A stretch of 64,000 nt of DNA from Desulfovibrio piger. GTDB lineage: Bacteria > Desulfobacterota > Desulfovibrionia > Desulfovibrionales > Desulfovibrionaceae. A model generated the notes under the pieces. The model saw nothing but the letters and a program-made list of their open reading frames with translations. It had not been told where the DNA came from and made no database searches. A program made the translations under genes and the position numbers. Numbering within the stretch: position 1 is the stretch's first letter; each line of letters begins with the position of its first letter. Below are positions 46,088 to 53,865 of the stretch, in pieces. Location: contig NZ_OX636706.1 of assembly GCF_951793255.1 (NCBI RefSeq), positions 520,001-584,000 on the forward strand. The letters run 5' to 3'.

Positions 46088-47332
46088 ATGGATCCTGTCA
46101 CCCATGCCGCCAGCGGCGCCCTTGCCATGCTGGCCATGCCGCAGCGCCCCGCCACCCGCTGGGCCCTGCCCCTGGCAGCCTTCGCGGCTGCCTCGCCCGA
46201 TCTGGACATCCTGGCCGCCAGCGGCCCCCTGCAGACCCTGCTGCTGCACCGCGGCATCACCCACGCCCTGGCGGCGGCACCGCTCATGGGCCTGCTGCTG
46301 GCCATCCTGGCCCGGCCCCTCTGGCGCTACGATACCCGCAACGTCTGGTCGTTCGGCGGGGTCTGGGCCTTCATGATGCTCATGGTCCTGCTGCATATCT
46401 GGCTCGATGCCCTGACCACCTACGGCACGCTGGTCTGGCTGCCCTTCTCCGGGGAGCGCCTGCGCCTCAATGCCGTCTATATCATCGACCTGCTCATGAC
46501 CCTGCCCCTGCTCTGGGGCATCTGGCACGGCCTGCGGCAGGAGAAGAAGCGTGCCCAGGCCCAGGGGGCCATCCCCTTCCCCTTCCAGGATACGGCCTCG
46601 CTCACCGTCTCGGACGGCAAGCCCGGCGTCCGGCTGGCCCTGTTCTGGAGCATCCTCCTCTACCCGGCCCTGGCCCTGGGATGCCAGATCTGGCACACGC
46701 AGCAGATGCAGGCCTCCCTGGCCGCCCAGGGACGTGACATCCGCCGGCTGGTGGTGCTGCCCGATGCCTTCGCCCCCCTGTTCTGGCGGGCGCTCTATCT
46801 GGAAAAGCTGCCCGCCCGCCCCGCTGACGCCCCGGCCTGGCAGACGCAGCTCGATCCCCTGCTGCCCCCGGCGGACAGGCAGGAAGAGCTGGTGGTCCGC
46901 ATCCGGGGGCTGGATGCCCTGGGCCGTCCCCATGGTCAGGAAGAGACCCGCGTGGCCGCGCCCTCCGGCCTGATGACCGCCCTGGCCCGTCAGTCCGTGG
47001 CCTGCCGGACTTTCGACCAGTTCCTGCTGCTGCCCGTCATCACGCCGCTGCCCGAAGGCCAGCGCACCACGGACATGCCCGGCGCCAGCCAGTGGCTGCT
47101 GCATGACGAGCGCTTCGGCTCGCAGCTGGAACTGGTACAGAAGATCATGGCCATGCGCCCCAATGCCGGCATCCCCTTCCAGCTCATGGTGCAGATGGAG
47201 CCCGGCAACATGGGCCCGCGCCTGCTGCAGGAGCGCCTCTATTTCTCCGACAGCCGCCGCGATTCCGGCTGGCAGGCCCCCCGCCGTCCGTCCCAGCCCG
47301 CCTTCCTGCCCTGGCTGGCCGGCTTGCGTTAG
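46088..47332 (+). CDS. YdjM/YbcI-type membrane-bound metal-dependent hydrolase (DUF457)
   Basis: A 414-residue protein. The N-terminal half (residues 1-200) is a membrane hydrolase domain with conserved His/Asp: MDPVTHAASGALAMLAMP, ASPDLDIL, HRGITHALAA and HIWLDALTTYGTLVW. Four or five membrane helices fit these. The C-terminal half is soluble and ends in a region of unknown function (residues 215-414). E. coli YdjM is LexA-regulated; no LexA box is visible here. The substrate is unknown. Confidence 0.85.
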   Translation: MDPVTHAASGALAMLAMPQRPATRWALPLAAFAAASPDLDILAASGPLQTLLLHRGITHALAAAPLMGLLLAILARPLWRYDTRNVWSFGGVWAFMMLMVLLHIWLDALTTYGTLVWLPFSGERLRLNAVYIIDLLMTLPLLWGIWHGLRQEKKRAQAQGAIPFPFQDTASLTVSDGKPGVRLALFWSILLYPALALGCQIWHTQQMQASLAAQGRDIRRLVVLPDAFAPLFWRALYLEKLPARPADAPAWQTQLDPLLPPADRQEELVVRIRGLDALGRPHGQEETRVAAPSGLMTALARQSVACRTFDQFLLLPVITPLPEGQRTTDMPGASQWLLHDERFGSQLELVQKIMAMRPNAGIPFQLMVQMEPGNMGPRLLQERLYFSDSRRDSGWQAPRRPSQPAFLPWLAGLR

Positions 47333-47580
47333 GAGGGCGGATACGCCCTGATGACAAAGGAGCCTGCGGCCCCGGGGCCTGTTCCCATCGCGCTGCGACG
47401 AACGGGCACGGCCCTGCGGGGGCCATCCCGGCAGCTCCGTCCTTGCTTTGCACAATGTTTCAATCCACAGTCGCCCCGTCCGCCGACTGACTCCGCAGCC
47501 GACGGATAGGGGTCGTGCGGATTGCCCCTCCCTGAAGGGGGAGGTTTCAAACCACAAAGGAATTTTTGATGAACAAAAAT
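47333..47580. repeat. Repeat-bearing gap sharing a 36-bp element with 61.7 kb
   Basis: No gene. AATGTTTCAATCCACAGTCG plus the following 16 bases (about 47452-47487) recur exactly at about 61706-61741. A second block, with CCTCCCTGAAGGGGGAGG then TTTCAAACCACAAAGG and TTTTTGATGAA (47530-47575), recurs in diverged form at 62095-62135. In this copy the two blocks are close together; in the other they are separated by about 350 bases of repeats. Confidence 0.7.
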
Positions 47581-47618
47581 GCGCCTCTTCCTTTTGGGAT
47601 GAGGCGCGTTCCTTTTTT
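47581..47618 (+). terminator. Likely terminator downstream of the YdjM-like gene
   Basis: GCGCCTC (47581-47587) pairs with GAGGCGC (47601-47607), followed by TTCCTTTTTT. Confidence 0.65.
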
Positions 47619-47754
47619 GTCCTGCAACGATTCGGATACGGGATAGCAGCGCCGTCGGACGGCCCGGCATACGAAAACAGCCGGGGCAAGGCTGCTGCCT
47701 GCCACCGGCTGTCATCCCTGACCGGCACAAAAACTGCCCGGCCCCAGAAACAGG

Positions 47755-47780
47755 AAAAGGCTGGTATTTCTACCAGCCTT
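47755..47780 (-). terminator. Terminator of tRNA-Leu(CAG) copy A
   Basis: AAGGCTGGTA/TACCAGCCTT hairpin; on the minus strand it is followed by TTTTCC. Confidence 0.75.
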
Positions 47781-47789
47781 GCTTTCCAT

Positions 47790-47876
47790 TGGTGCCGAAG
47801 GGGAGAGTCGAACTCCCACTCCGTTGCCAGAACTAGACCCTGAACCTAGCGTGTCTACCAATTCCACCACTTCGGC
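47790..47876 (-). tRNA. tRNA-Leu (anticodon CAG), copy A
   Basis: An 87-base gene with encoded CCA. Acceptor GCCGAAG pairs with CTTCGGC; the D arm has GGAATTGGTAGAC; the anticodon stem-loop is CTAGG-TTCAGGG-TCTAG, giving CAG; a long variable arm and GTTCGACTC T loop follow, as in class II leucine tRNAs. It decodes CUG, the dominant leucine codon in this GC-rich genome. Confidence 0.96.
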
Positions 47877-47879
47877 GCG

Positions 47880-48491
47880 AAAATCTGTCTACAGGATTCG
47901 CCCCCCCGCTGGCAAGCTTTTTTTTCGATTTTTCCCATTTTTTTATTTTAACAAACAAAATCGGGATGATAAAAGGCAGCACTCACAGGCTCCCGGAGAC
48001 TGTTGCCCCTCCTGCAGGCAAAGGATACGCAAAACTCGCCGCCCTGCGGACAGCGGACGAGATGGCTGCCGTCCGCGGAACAGCCCCGCAAGCAGGCACA
48101 GGGGGCGTCCGGCCATGTGCCATGACGGGATCTGGTCATCCGGCGGGTGCCGCCTTTTCGGGAGATACGCTGGAAGCGCGGGATGGAGGCGGACAAGAAC
48201 GGATGGCACCTGCCCTCCCCTTGCGCAGGCAGCCGATTTTTCGCAGACTGGCGGCCCGGCCAAGGCCGGAAAAACGCAAGGAACCCACATGCGCAGCACT
48301 GCCCCCCAGCCTTCCCGGCCCACGTTTTATCTTGTCCCTGCCCTCCGGCACGGGGAAAACGGCATCTCTTTCCGCCCCCAGCCCCGGAAGCAGCCGCTGT
48401 CCGGCTGTAGCCCTTCCCGCGCCGCTGCTGCGCTGGCGACGCTCTCCCTTATCTCGCCGGCAGCGGCCACGGGGACATCAGGAGCATGGCG
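47880..48491. other. 600-bp gap upstream of cbiB
   Basis: No credible gene on either strand. I looked for a cobalamin riboswitch because cbiB-cobS-cobU follow, but found no convincing B12-box-containing fold by eye. The first 80 bases are AT-rich and lie upstream of the tRNA, so they probably hold its promoter. Confidence 0.4.
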
Positions 48492-49487
48492 ATGAGCGCA
48501 CTGGCCGCCTTCCTTCTCCTGCCCGCCGCCCTGCTGCTGGACCGACTGCTGGGGGAACCCCCGGCCCGTGTCCATCCCGTCTGCGGCATGGGGGCCCTGG
48601 CCGCCATCATGGAACGAGTCTTCCGCCGCGGTCCCAACGGGCCACGCATGACACTGGCCGGTCTGGCGGCCTGTCTGGCCGTGGTCCTGCCGGTGGGCCT
48701 GCTGGCGGCACTGCCTGTCCGGCTTGCCGGAGAGATGCTCGGCGGCGCGGCCGCCTGGATCGTCTGTGTAGTCGTGGTCTCCCTCTGTCTGGCGCCCCGC
48801 TGCCTGGGCGAACACGCCCGCCGTGTGGCCCTGCCGCTGGAGCAGGACGATCTGGAGACGGCCCGCCGGGCCGTGTCCATGCTGGTGGGGCGCGACCCGC
48901 AACAGCTGGATGCCCACGGCGTGGCCCGGGCCTGCGTGGAGAGCGTGGGCGAGAACCTGACCGACGGCATCCTTTCCACCCTGTTCTGGGCGGCGGCGGG
49001 CCTGCTGCTGGCCGGACTGCCCGGGGCCGCTGCCCTGGCCGCCTGCCATCGTGCCGCCAACGTGCTGGATGCCATGTGGGGCAAGCTCAACGAGACCTAT
49101 CGCTGTTTCGGCACAGCCGCCGCCCGCCTGGACGACGTGCTCAACTGGTGCCCGGCGCGGCTGGCCCTGCCCTGCATCGTGCTGGCCGCGGCCCTGCTGC
49201 CCGGCCTCGATGCCCGAGCCTGCCGCCGGGTGGGCTGGCGCGACCGCCATGCCCACGAGAGCCCCAATTCCGCCTGGAGCGAAGCTGCCTTTGCCGGGGC
49301 CCTGGGCCTGCGGCTGGGCGGCCCGGCCTGGTACGGCCCCCTGTACCGCGATCATCCCTGGCTGGGCGACGGCACCCCGCTGGCCACGGCCCGGCATATC
49401 CGGCAGGCCGTGCGCCTTATGTGGGGCTCCCTGCTGGTCTTCGCGACGCTGGCTTCCCTGCTGCCGGCGGCAGTGGCCTGCATCTGA
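48492..49487 (+). CDS. cbiB: Adenosylcobinamide-phosphate synthase CbiB
   Basis: A 331-residue inner-membrane protein. The start at 48492 is preferred over an in-frame ATG at 48486 because AGGAG ends seven bases before it. Family blocks: LLDRLLGEPPARVHPVCGMG, ARACVESVGENLTDGILSTL (20 residues), CHRAANVLDAMWG and DRHAHESPNSAWSEAA, with E/D-rich loops for the adenosylcobyrate substrate. It attaches aminopropanol phosphate to adenosylcobyrate. It leads a three-gene cobalamin cluster with cobS and cobU. Confidence 0.94.
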   Translation: MSALAAFLLLPAALLLDRLLGEPPARVHPVCGMGALAAIMERVFRRGPNGPRMTLAGLAACLAVVLPVGLLAALPVRLAGEMLGGAAAWIVCVVVVSLCLAPRCLGEHARRVALPLEQDDLETARRAVSMLVGRDPQQLDAHGVARACVESVGENLTDGILSTLFWAAAGLLLAGLPGAAALAACHRAANVLDAMWGKLNETYRCFGTAAARLDDVLNWCPARLALPCIVLAAALLPGLDARACRRVGWRDRHAHESPNSAWSEAAFAGALGLRLGGPAWYGPLYRDHPWLGDGTPLATARHIRQAVRLMWGSLLVFATLASLLPAAVACI

Positions 49488-49531
49488 GGACGACGACTTT
49501 TTTCCTTCAACCTCCAGCAAGGCGATAGCGC

Positions 49532-50272
49532 ATGTCCATCATCACCTCATTCCGCGCCGGTCTGGCCTTTTTTACCCGTATCCCCGTAGGCTCCGCCCCT
49601 CTGCCCCCCACGCTCTCCGGTGTGGTGGCCTGGCTGCCCGCCGTGGGCCTGCTGGTGGGCGCTCTGGCCGCTCTGGCCCTGCTGCTGGCGGCCCGGCTGG
49701 GCCTGCCCGCCGCGCTCTGCGGCATCGGGGCCGCTCTTGTCTGGACCGTCATCACCGGCGGGCTGCATCTGGACGGGGTCGCCGACTGCGGCGACGGCCT
49801 GCTGGTGGAGACCTCGCCCGAACGCCGTCTGACCATCATGAAGGATTCCCGCCTGGGCAGCTTCGGCGCCCTGGCCCTGTTCTTCGTCCTTTCCACCAAG
49901 GTCGCGGCGCTGGCGGCACTGGCCGGGACGACGCCCCTGCACGCGCTGGGGGCCTGCTGCCTGGCCGGTCTGCTGGGCCGCTGCCAGGTCTTCGTGGGCA
50001 TGCGTCTGCCCTCGGCCCGGCCCGGCGGTCTGGGCTCCATGATGCACGACGGCATGAAGCCCCGCTACGCCTATACGGCCCTCGGGCTCTGCCTTGCGGC
50101 CTGTCTCGTGATGGGACGGCATGGCCTCTACGGCCTGCTGGCGGCCGGACTGGTGGCCTTCCGGCTGTTGTCCGCGGCCCGCAAGCGCATCGGCGGCGTC
50201 ACGGGCGACGTTTTCGGGGCCCTCATCGAGACCACGGAATGCGCCGTGCTGGCGGTCTGCTGCCTGCCGTAA
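49532..50272 (+). CDS. cobS: Adenosylcobinamide-GDP ribazoletransferase CobS
   Basis: A 246-residue polytopic membrane enzyme that joins alpha-ribazole to adenosylcobinamide-GDP. Conserved residues lie in FFTRIPVG, TGGLHLDGVADCGDGL and IMKDSRLGSFGALAL. Around six membrane helices are predicted. It follows cbiB by 44 bases and precedes cobU by 35. Confidence 0.95.
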   Translation: MSIITSFRAGLAFFTRIPVGSAPLPPTLSGVVAWLPAVGLLVGALAALALLLAARLGLPAALCGIGAALVWTVITGGLHLDGVADCGDGLLVETSPERRLTIMKDSRLGSFGALALFFVLSTKVAALAALAGTTPLHALGACCLAGLLGRCQVFVGMRLPSARPGGLGSMMHDGMKPRYAYTALGLCLAACLVMGRHGLYGLLAAGLVAFRLLSAARKRIGGVTGDVFGALIETTECAVLAVCCLP

Positions 50273-50307
50273 GGACATGACGACCGCCCCCTGAAGGAGG
50301 AAGCCCT

Positions 50308-50892
50308 ATGGAAGATATTGACCTGACCCTGTTCCTGGGCGGGACCCGCAGCGGCAAGAGCGCGCTGGCCGAGGCCCTGGTCTCGGCAAAGGCCCGGGGG
50401 CCTGTCTGGTATCTGGCCACGGCCCGGCCCCTGGGAAACGATCCTGCCATGGCCGAACGCATCCGGCGCCACCGCAGCCGCCGCCCCGCCCACTGGCACA
50501 CGCTGGAATGCCCCCGGCATCCGGGCCGGGAGCTGGCGCTCCTGCTGGCCGCACAGGCCGCGGATGCCCCCGTGCCCACCATCTTGCTGGACTGCGTGAC
50601 CCTCTGGATGAGCAACATCCTGTTCGCGCTGGACGATCCGCAGGATGCGGCGGCCTTCGAGACCAGCCTCACGGAAGAAGTGGACGAATTGCTGCACACC
50701 ATGCGGGCCTTCCCCTGCCGCTGGGTGCTGGTCTCCGGCGAGACCGGCCTCGGCGGCATACGGGCGGAACGTCTGGCCCGTGTTTTCGACGATGGCCTGG
50801 GTCTGGCCAACCAGCTGCTGGCCGCACAGGCACGGGAGGCCTTCCTTGTGGTGGCCGGGCGCTGTCTGCGGCTGGAAAAGCTGGAATTTTGA
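50308..50892 (+). CDS. cobU: Adenosylcobinamide kinase / guanylyltransferase CobU
   Basis: A 194-residue bifunctional enzyme. The P-loop is FLGGTRSGKSALAEAL (residues 9-24); the histidine that carries GMP is expected in RRHRSRRPAHW; LLDCVTLWMSNIL and VSGETGLGG are family blocks. It phosphorylates adenosylcobinamide and adds GMP. GGAGGA precedes the start. IS copy 3 begins 61 bases after its stop and separates it from a terminator-like hairpin at 51686. Confidence 0.95.
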   Translation: MEDIDLTLFLGGTRSGKSALAEALVSAKARGPVWYLATARPLGNDPAMAERIRRHRSRRPAHWHTLECPRHPGRELALLLAAQAADAPVPTILLDCVTLWMSNILFALDDPQDAAAFETSLTEEVDELLHTMRAFPCRWVLVSGETGLGGIRAERLARVFDDGLGLANQLLAAQAREAFLVVAGRCLRLEKLEF

Positions 50893-50953
50893 GCCCCGCC
50901 CTTCCGGGAGCCTGCAGCCGTCGTGCACAGTGACGCTCCCGCTCCGTACGCCA

Positions 50954-51680
50954 AAATCAGAACCACCCGCAAAGCGGGTGGTTTGCTCTGGCCCTGTAAG
51001 GGCCTGTTACCGGCTGCGCCTAAAGACGCTGGCTTTCACGCTGTTCAAGCCCAGTGCCCTGGCCGCCTTGGCTACCCCTTAAAGGGGTCTTGATATTCGC
51101 GTGATGTCAGCTTGTCTCTCATAATGTCGTGACGTTCCTGATCCTGGATATATTTTTTGATCGTTGCCTCATTAAGCCCCACCGTACTGACATAATATCC
51201 TTCGGCCCAAAATTTTCTGTTGCCAAACTTATATTTAAGGTTTGCGTGCTTATCGAATATCATCAACGAACTTTTCCCTTTCAGGTAGCCCATGAAATTT
51301 GCCACACTGATTTTAGGAGGAATGGACACCAGCATGTGGACATGATCCGGCATCAGATGCCCTTCCAGAATCTCAACCCCTTTATATTTGCAGAGGCATT
51401 GCAGAATTTCTTTTATACTTTCACGGAGCTGTGCGAAGATTATTTTTCTTCTATATTTTGGAGTAAAGACGATATGATACTTGCACAACCATTTCGTATG
51501 CGCTAGGCTATGAGCCTTGGTTCCCATAACAAAAACACCTTTCCGTTAATGTTGCGATGGGCTTGAACAACTTCATCGTAGCGGAAAGGTGTTTTTGTGT
51601 GTATAACGTATTGTCTCCACCCGCATAGCGGGTGGTTTTTTGTTTCGCGCCTGTCAGGCGCTCAACAGGCTAAAGCCCAT
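50954..51680 (-). mobile_element. IS200/IS605-family insertion sequence, copy 3 (727 bp)
   Basis: Apparently identical to copy 2 over its full length and about eight positions different from copy 1. It lies between cobU and a terminator hairpin, in the interval between the two tRNA-Leu(CAG) blocks. Confidence 0.93.
51072..51527 (-). CDS. tnpA: IS200/IS605-family Y1 transposase TnpA (copy 3)
   Basis: 151 residues, the same protein as copies 1 and 2, with intact HUH (PDHVHMLV) and tyrosine (IKKYIQ) motifs. It is transcribed towards cobU. Confidence 0.95.
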   Translation of the reverse strand: MGTKAHSLAHTKWLCKYHIVFTPKYRRKIIFAQLRESIKEILQCLCKYKGVEILEGHLMPDHVHMLVSIPPKISVANFMGYLKGKSSLMIFDKHANLKYKFGNRKFWAEGYYVSTVGLNEATIKKYIQDQERHDIMRDKLTSREYQDPFKG

Positions 51681-51685
51681 AACAG

Positions 51686-51727
51686 AAGACGCGCCCTTCC
51701 CTCCACGGGAAGAGCGCGTCTTTTTGT
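51686..51727 (+). terminator. Terminator hairpin, probably that of cbiB-cobS-cobU displaced by IS copy 3
   Basis: AAGACGCGC and CTTCCC pair with GGGAAG and GCGCGTCTT (51686-51722), followed by TTTTT. It lies six bases beyond the IS. Confidence 0.7.
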
Positions 51728-51870
51728 TTCCATGCTGCCGGCAACAGGCAAGCACGCCGTCTTCTGTTTCCAAGGAACACAGGGGGCATAAAAAAAGCCG
51801 GGGCAAGGCTGCTGCCTGCCACCGGCTGTCATCCCTGACCGGCAAAAAACTGCCCGGCCCCAGAAACAGG

Positions 51871-51896
51871 AAAAGGCTGGTATTTCTACCAGCCTT
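51871..51896 (-). terminator. Terminator of tRNA-Leu(CAG) copy B
   Basis: Same AAGGCTGGTA/TACCAGCCTT hairpin as for copy A, followed on the minus strand by TTTTCC. Confidence 0.75.
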
Positions 51897-51905
51897 GCTT
51901 TCCAT

Positions 51906-51992
51906 TGGTGCCGAAGGGGAGAGTCGAACTCCCACTCCGTTGCCAGAACTAGACCCTGAACCTAGCGTGTCTACCAATTCCACCACTTCGGC
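51906..51992 (-). tRNA. tRNA-Leu (anticodon CAG), copy B
   Basis: 87 bases including CCA, identical by eye to copy A: class II leucine tRNA, anticodon CAG, long variable arm. Confidence 0.96.
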
Positions 51993-52162
51993 GCGGAAAT
52001 GTATGTAGCGGATTTGCCCCTGCCTGGCAAGTGTTTTTTGCAAAAAAATTTCCGGCCCGCCATTTTCCGCTCCCGGCCTGCCCGGCAGGCCCCGGCCGCC
52101 TTGCCTTGCGCCTGTCCATGCGCTACACAGCAAGGCACACTCTTAATGCAAGGATACGCCTC

Positions 52163-52651
52163 ATGCAGGACAATTTTTCCCATCTGGACAAGGACGGCAA
52201 CATCACCATGGTGGACGTGGGCGCCAAGCCCGACACCCAGCGTGTGGCCATTGCCGAAGCCATCGTGGAGCTTTCGCCCAATACCCTGAAACTGCTCAAG
52301 GAATGCGCCCTGCCCAAGGGCGACGTGCTGACCTGCGCCAAGGTGGGCGGCATCATGGCCGCCAAGCGCACCTCGGAACTGATCCCGCTCTGCCATCCCC
52401 TGAACCTGAACCTCGTGGACGTGCGCTTTGAAGTGCGCGACACCCCGCCCAGCGTGCGCATCGAGGCCGAGACCCGCACCACCGGCCCCACGGGCGTGGA
52501 GATGGAAGCCATCATCGCCGCCCAGACCGCCGCTGCCGTCATCTATGACATGTGCAAGGCCGTGCAGCGCGATATCGTCATCAGCCGCGTCCGTCTGCTG
52601 TTCAAGGACGGCGGCCGCAGCGGCGCCTTCCACGCCAAGCCCCTGGACTAA
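52163..52651 (+). CDS. moaC: Cyclic pyranopterin monophosphate synthase MoaC
   Basis: A 162-residue protein of molybdenum cofactor synthesis. The start at 52163 ([20 protein letters not shown]) follows AAGGA. Catalytic and structural residues lie in [18 protein letters not shown] and in the block [18 protein letters not shown], with the Lys in [12 protein letters not shown]. It converts the cyclic GTP-derived intermediate to cPMP. The length is normal. It is five bases ahead of lgt, probably co-transcribed. Confidence 0.96.
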   Translation: MQDNFSHLDKDGNITMVDVGAKPDTQRVAIAEAIVELSPNTLKLLKECALPKGDVLTCAKVGGIMAAKRTSELIPLCHPLNLNLVDVRFEVRDTPPSVRIEAETRTTGPTGVEMEAIIAAQTAAAVIYDMCKAVQRDIVISRVRLLFKDGGRSGAFHAKPLD

Positions 52652-52656
52652 GACGG

Positions 52657-53487
52657 ATGCAGTTCCCTGCCATCGATCCCGTGGCCTTCAGCATCGGCTC
52701 CCTGCAGCTGCGCTGGTACGGCCTCATGTATTTGCTGGCCTTTTTCGTGGGCTGGGGCCTGGCCCGCTGGCGGGCCTCCCGTCCCGGTTCCGGCTGGAAG
52801 ACCGTGGATGTGGACGACCTGCTGACCTTCGTCATGCTGGGCGTCATCCTGGGCGCGCGCCTGGGCTATGTGCTCTTCTACGATCTGCCCGCCTACATCG
52901 ACGACCCCGGCGAGATCCTGCGCATCTGGAACGGCGGCATGTCCTTCCACGGCGGCCTGCTGGGCGTGCTCTGCGCCTTCTGGTATTTCGCGCGCACCCG
53001 CAAGAAGTCCTTCCTCGATGTCTCGGACTTCATCGCGCCGCTGGTGCCGCAGGGCCTGTTCTGGGGCCGCATGGGCAACTTCATCAACGGCGAGCTCTGG
53101 GGCAAGGTCAGCGACGTGCCCTGGGCCATGGTCTTCCCCACCGGCGGGCCCTGGCCGCGCCACCCCTCGCAGCTCTATGAAGGCCTGCTGGAAGGGCTGG
53201 TGCTGTTCGTGGTGCTCTGGATCTTCTCCGCCCGGCCGCGCAAGGCGGGCGCCGTCTCCGGTCTTTTCGCCCTGCTCTACGCCGTGTTCCGCTTTGGCGT
53301 GGAATTCGTGCGCGTGCCCGATGCCCAGCTGGGCTACCTGGCCTTCGGCTGGCTGACCATGGGCCAGCTGCTCTGCCTGCCGCTCATGGCCGCGGGCCTG
53401 TGGCTGCTGTGCCGCACGCCGCGGGAACGGGCCGCCGTGGAGCCCGCGACGGCTCCCCGCAAGGGCAAGAGCGCACGAAAGCGTTGA
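52657..53487 (+). CDS. lgt: Prolipoprotein diacylglyceryl transferase
   Basis: A 276-residue membrane protein with seven predicted helices. The start at 52657 is MQFPAIDPVAFSIGSLQLRW. Lgt motifs are present: WNGGMSFHGGLLG, FWGRMGNFINGELWG and the block HPSQLYEGLLEG. The tail is basic (RKGKSARKR). It transfers diacylglyceryl from phosphatidylglycerol to the lipobox cysteine of lipoproteins such as the MltD-like and 45.8-kb proteins here. It follows moaC by five bases. Its stop codon overlaps the -35 of the infA promoter. Confidence 0.96.
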   Translation: MQFPAIDPVAFSIGSLQLRWYGLMYLLAFFVGWGLARWRASRPGSGWKTVDVDDLLTFVMLGVILGARLGYVLFYDLPAYIDDPGEILRIWNGGMSFHGGLLGVLCAFWYFARTRKKSFLDVSDFIAPLVPQGLFWGRMGNFINGELWGKVSDVPWAMVFPTGGPWPRHPSQLYEGLLEGLVLFVVLWIFSARPRKAGAVSGLFALLYAVFRFGVEFVRVPDAQLGYLAFGWLTMGQLLCLPLMAAGLWLLCRTPRERAAVEPATAPRKGKSARKR

Positions 53488-53513
53488 CAGACCTTGTCTC
53501 TTCTGTGTAGATA
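53484..53513 (+). promoter_or_regulatory. Sigma-70 promoter of infA
   Basis: TTGACA (53484-53489), 18 bases, TAGATA (53508-53513). The -35 includes the lgt stop codon (TGA at 53485-53487). Confidence 0.65.
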
Positions 53514-53546
53514 TTCGCCGCTTATCTGAATTTTTCTGGAGGAAAT

Positions 53547-53765
53547 ATGGCTAAAGAAGGTTCCATTGAAGTTGACGGCGTGGTGCAGGAAGCCCTGCCC
53601 AATGCCATGTTCCGTGTGGAGCTGGAAAACGGCCACGAAGTGCTGGCGCACATTTCCGGCAAGATGCGCAAGTTCTACATCCGCATCCTGCCCGGCGACC
53701 GCGTGAAGGTGGAGCTCTCTCCCTACGATCTGACCCGCGGCCGCATCACCTACCGCATGAAGTAG
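53547..53765 (+). CDS. infA: Translation initiation factor IF-1
   Basis: A 72-residue S1-domain protein ([20 protein letters not shown]). [20 protein letters not shown] and [20 protein letters not shown] are characteristic IF-1 blocks. TGGAGGAA precedes the start. It binds the A site of the 30S subunit during initiation. It is monocistronic with its own promoter and terminator. Confidence 0.98.
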   Translation: MAKEGSIEVDGVVQEALPNAMFRVELENGHEVLAHISGKMRKFYIRILPGDRVKVELSPYDLTRGRITYRMK

Positions 53766-53787
53766 CCCGCACCCGCCCCGCCTTTTC

Positions 53788-53826
53788 AGCGCACCCCTGA
53801 CTGTACTGACAGAGGTGCGCTTTTGT
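53788..53826 (+). terminator. Intrinsic terminator of infA
   Basis: AGCGCACC (53788-53795) pairs with GGTGCGCT (53814-53821), followed by TTTGTT. Confidence 0.75.
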
Positions 53827-53865
53827 TGCGTCCTGTGGATGGCGAAAACATATGGGAGAGACCAC

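Larger units (their letters stand above)
47679..47879. repeat. Direct-repeat block A: tRNA-Leu(CAG) with shared flank
   Basis: About 200 bases nearly identical to 51797-51995, differing by a one-base length change (GGCACAAAAACTG versus GGCAAAAAACTG). It holds the tRNA gene, its terminator and 75 further bases. Confidence 0.9.
51797..51995. repeat. Direct-repeat block B: tRNA-Leu(CAG) with shared flank
   Basis: Near-identical to block A at 47679-47879. The two blocks are in the same orientation, 4.1 kb apart, and enclose cbiB-cobS-cobU and IS copy 3. Confidence 0.9.

Noticed and set aside
47880..48491. Cobalamin riboswitch before cbiB
   Set aside because: Expected from context, but I could not find a B12 box or the flanking helices by eye on the plus strand. 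An Infernal search with the cobalamin models would settle it.
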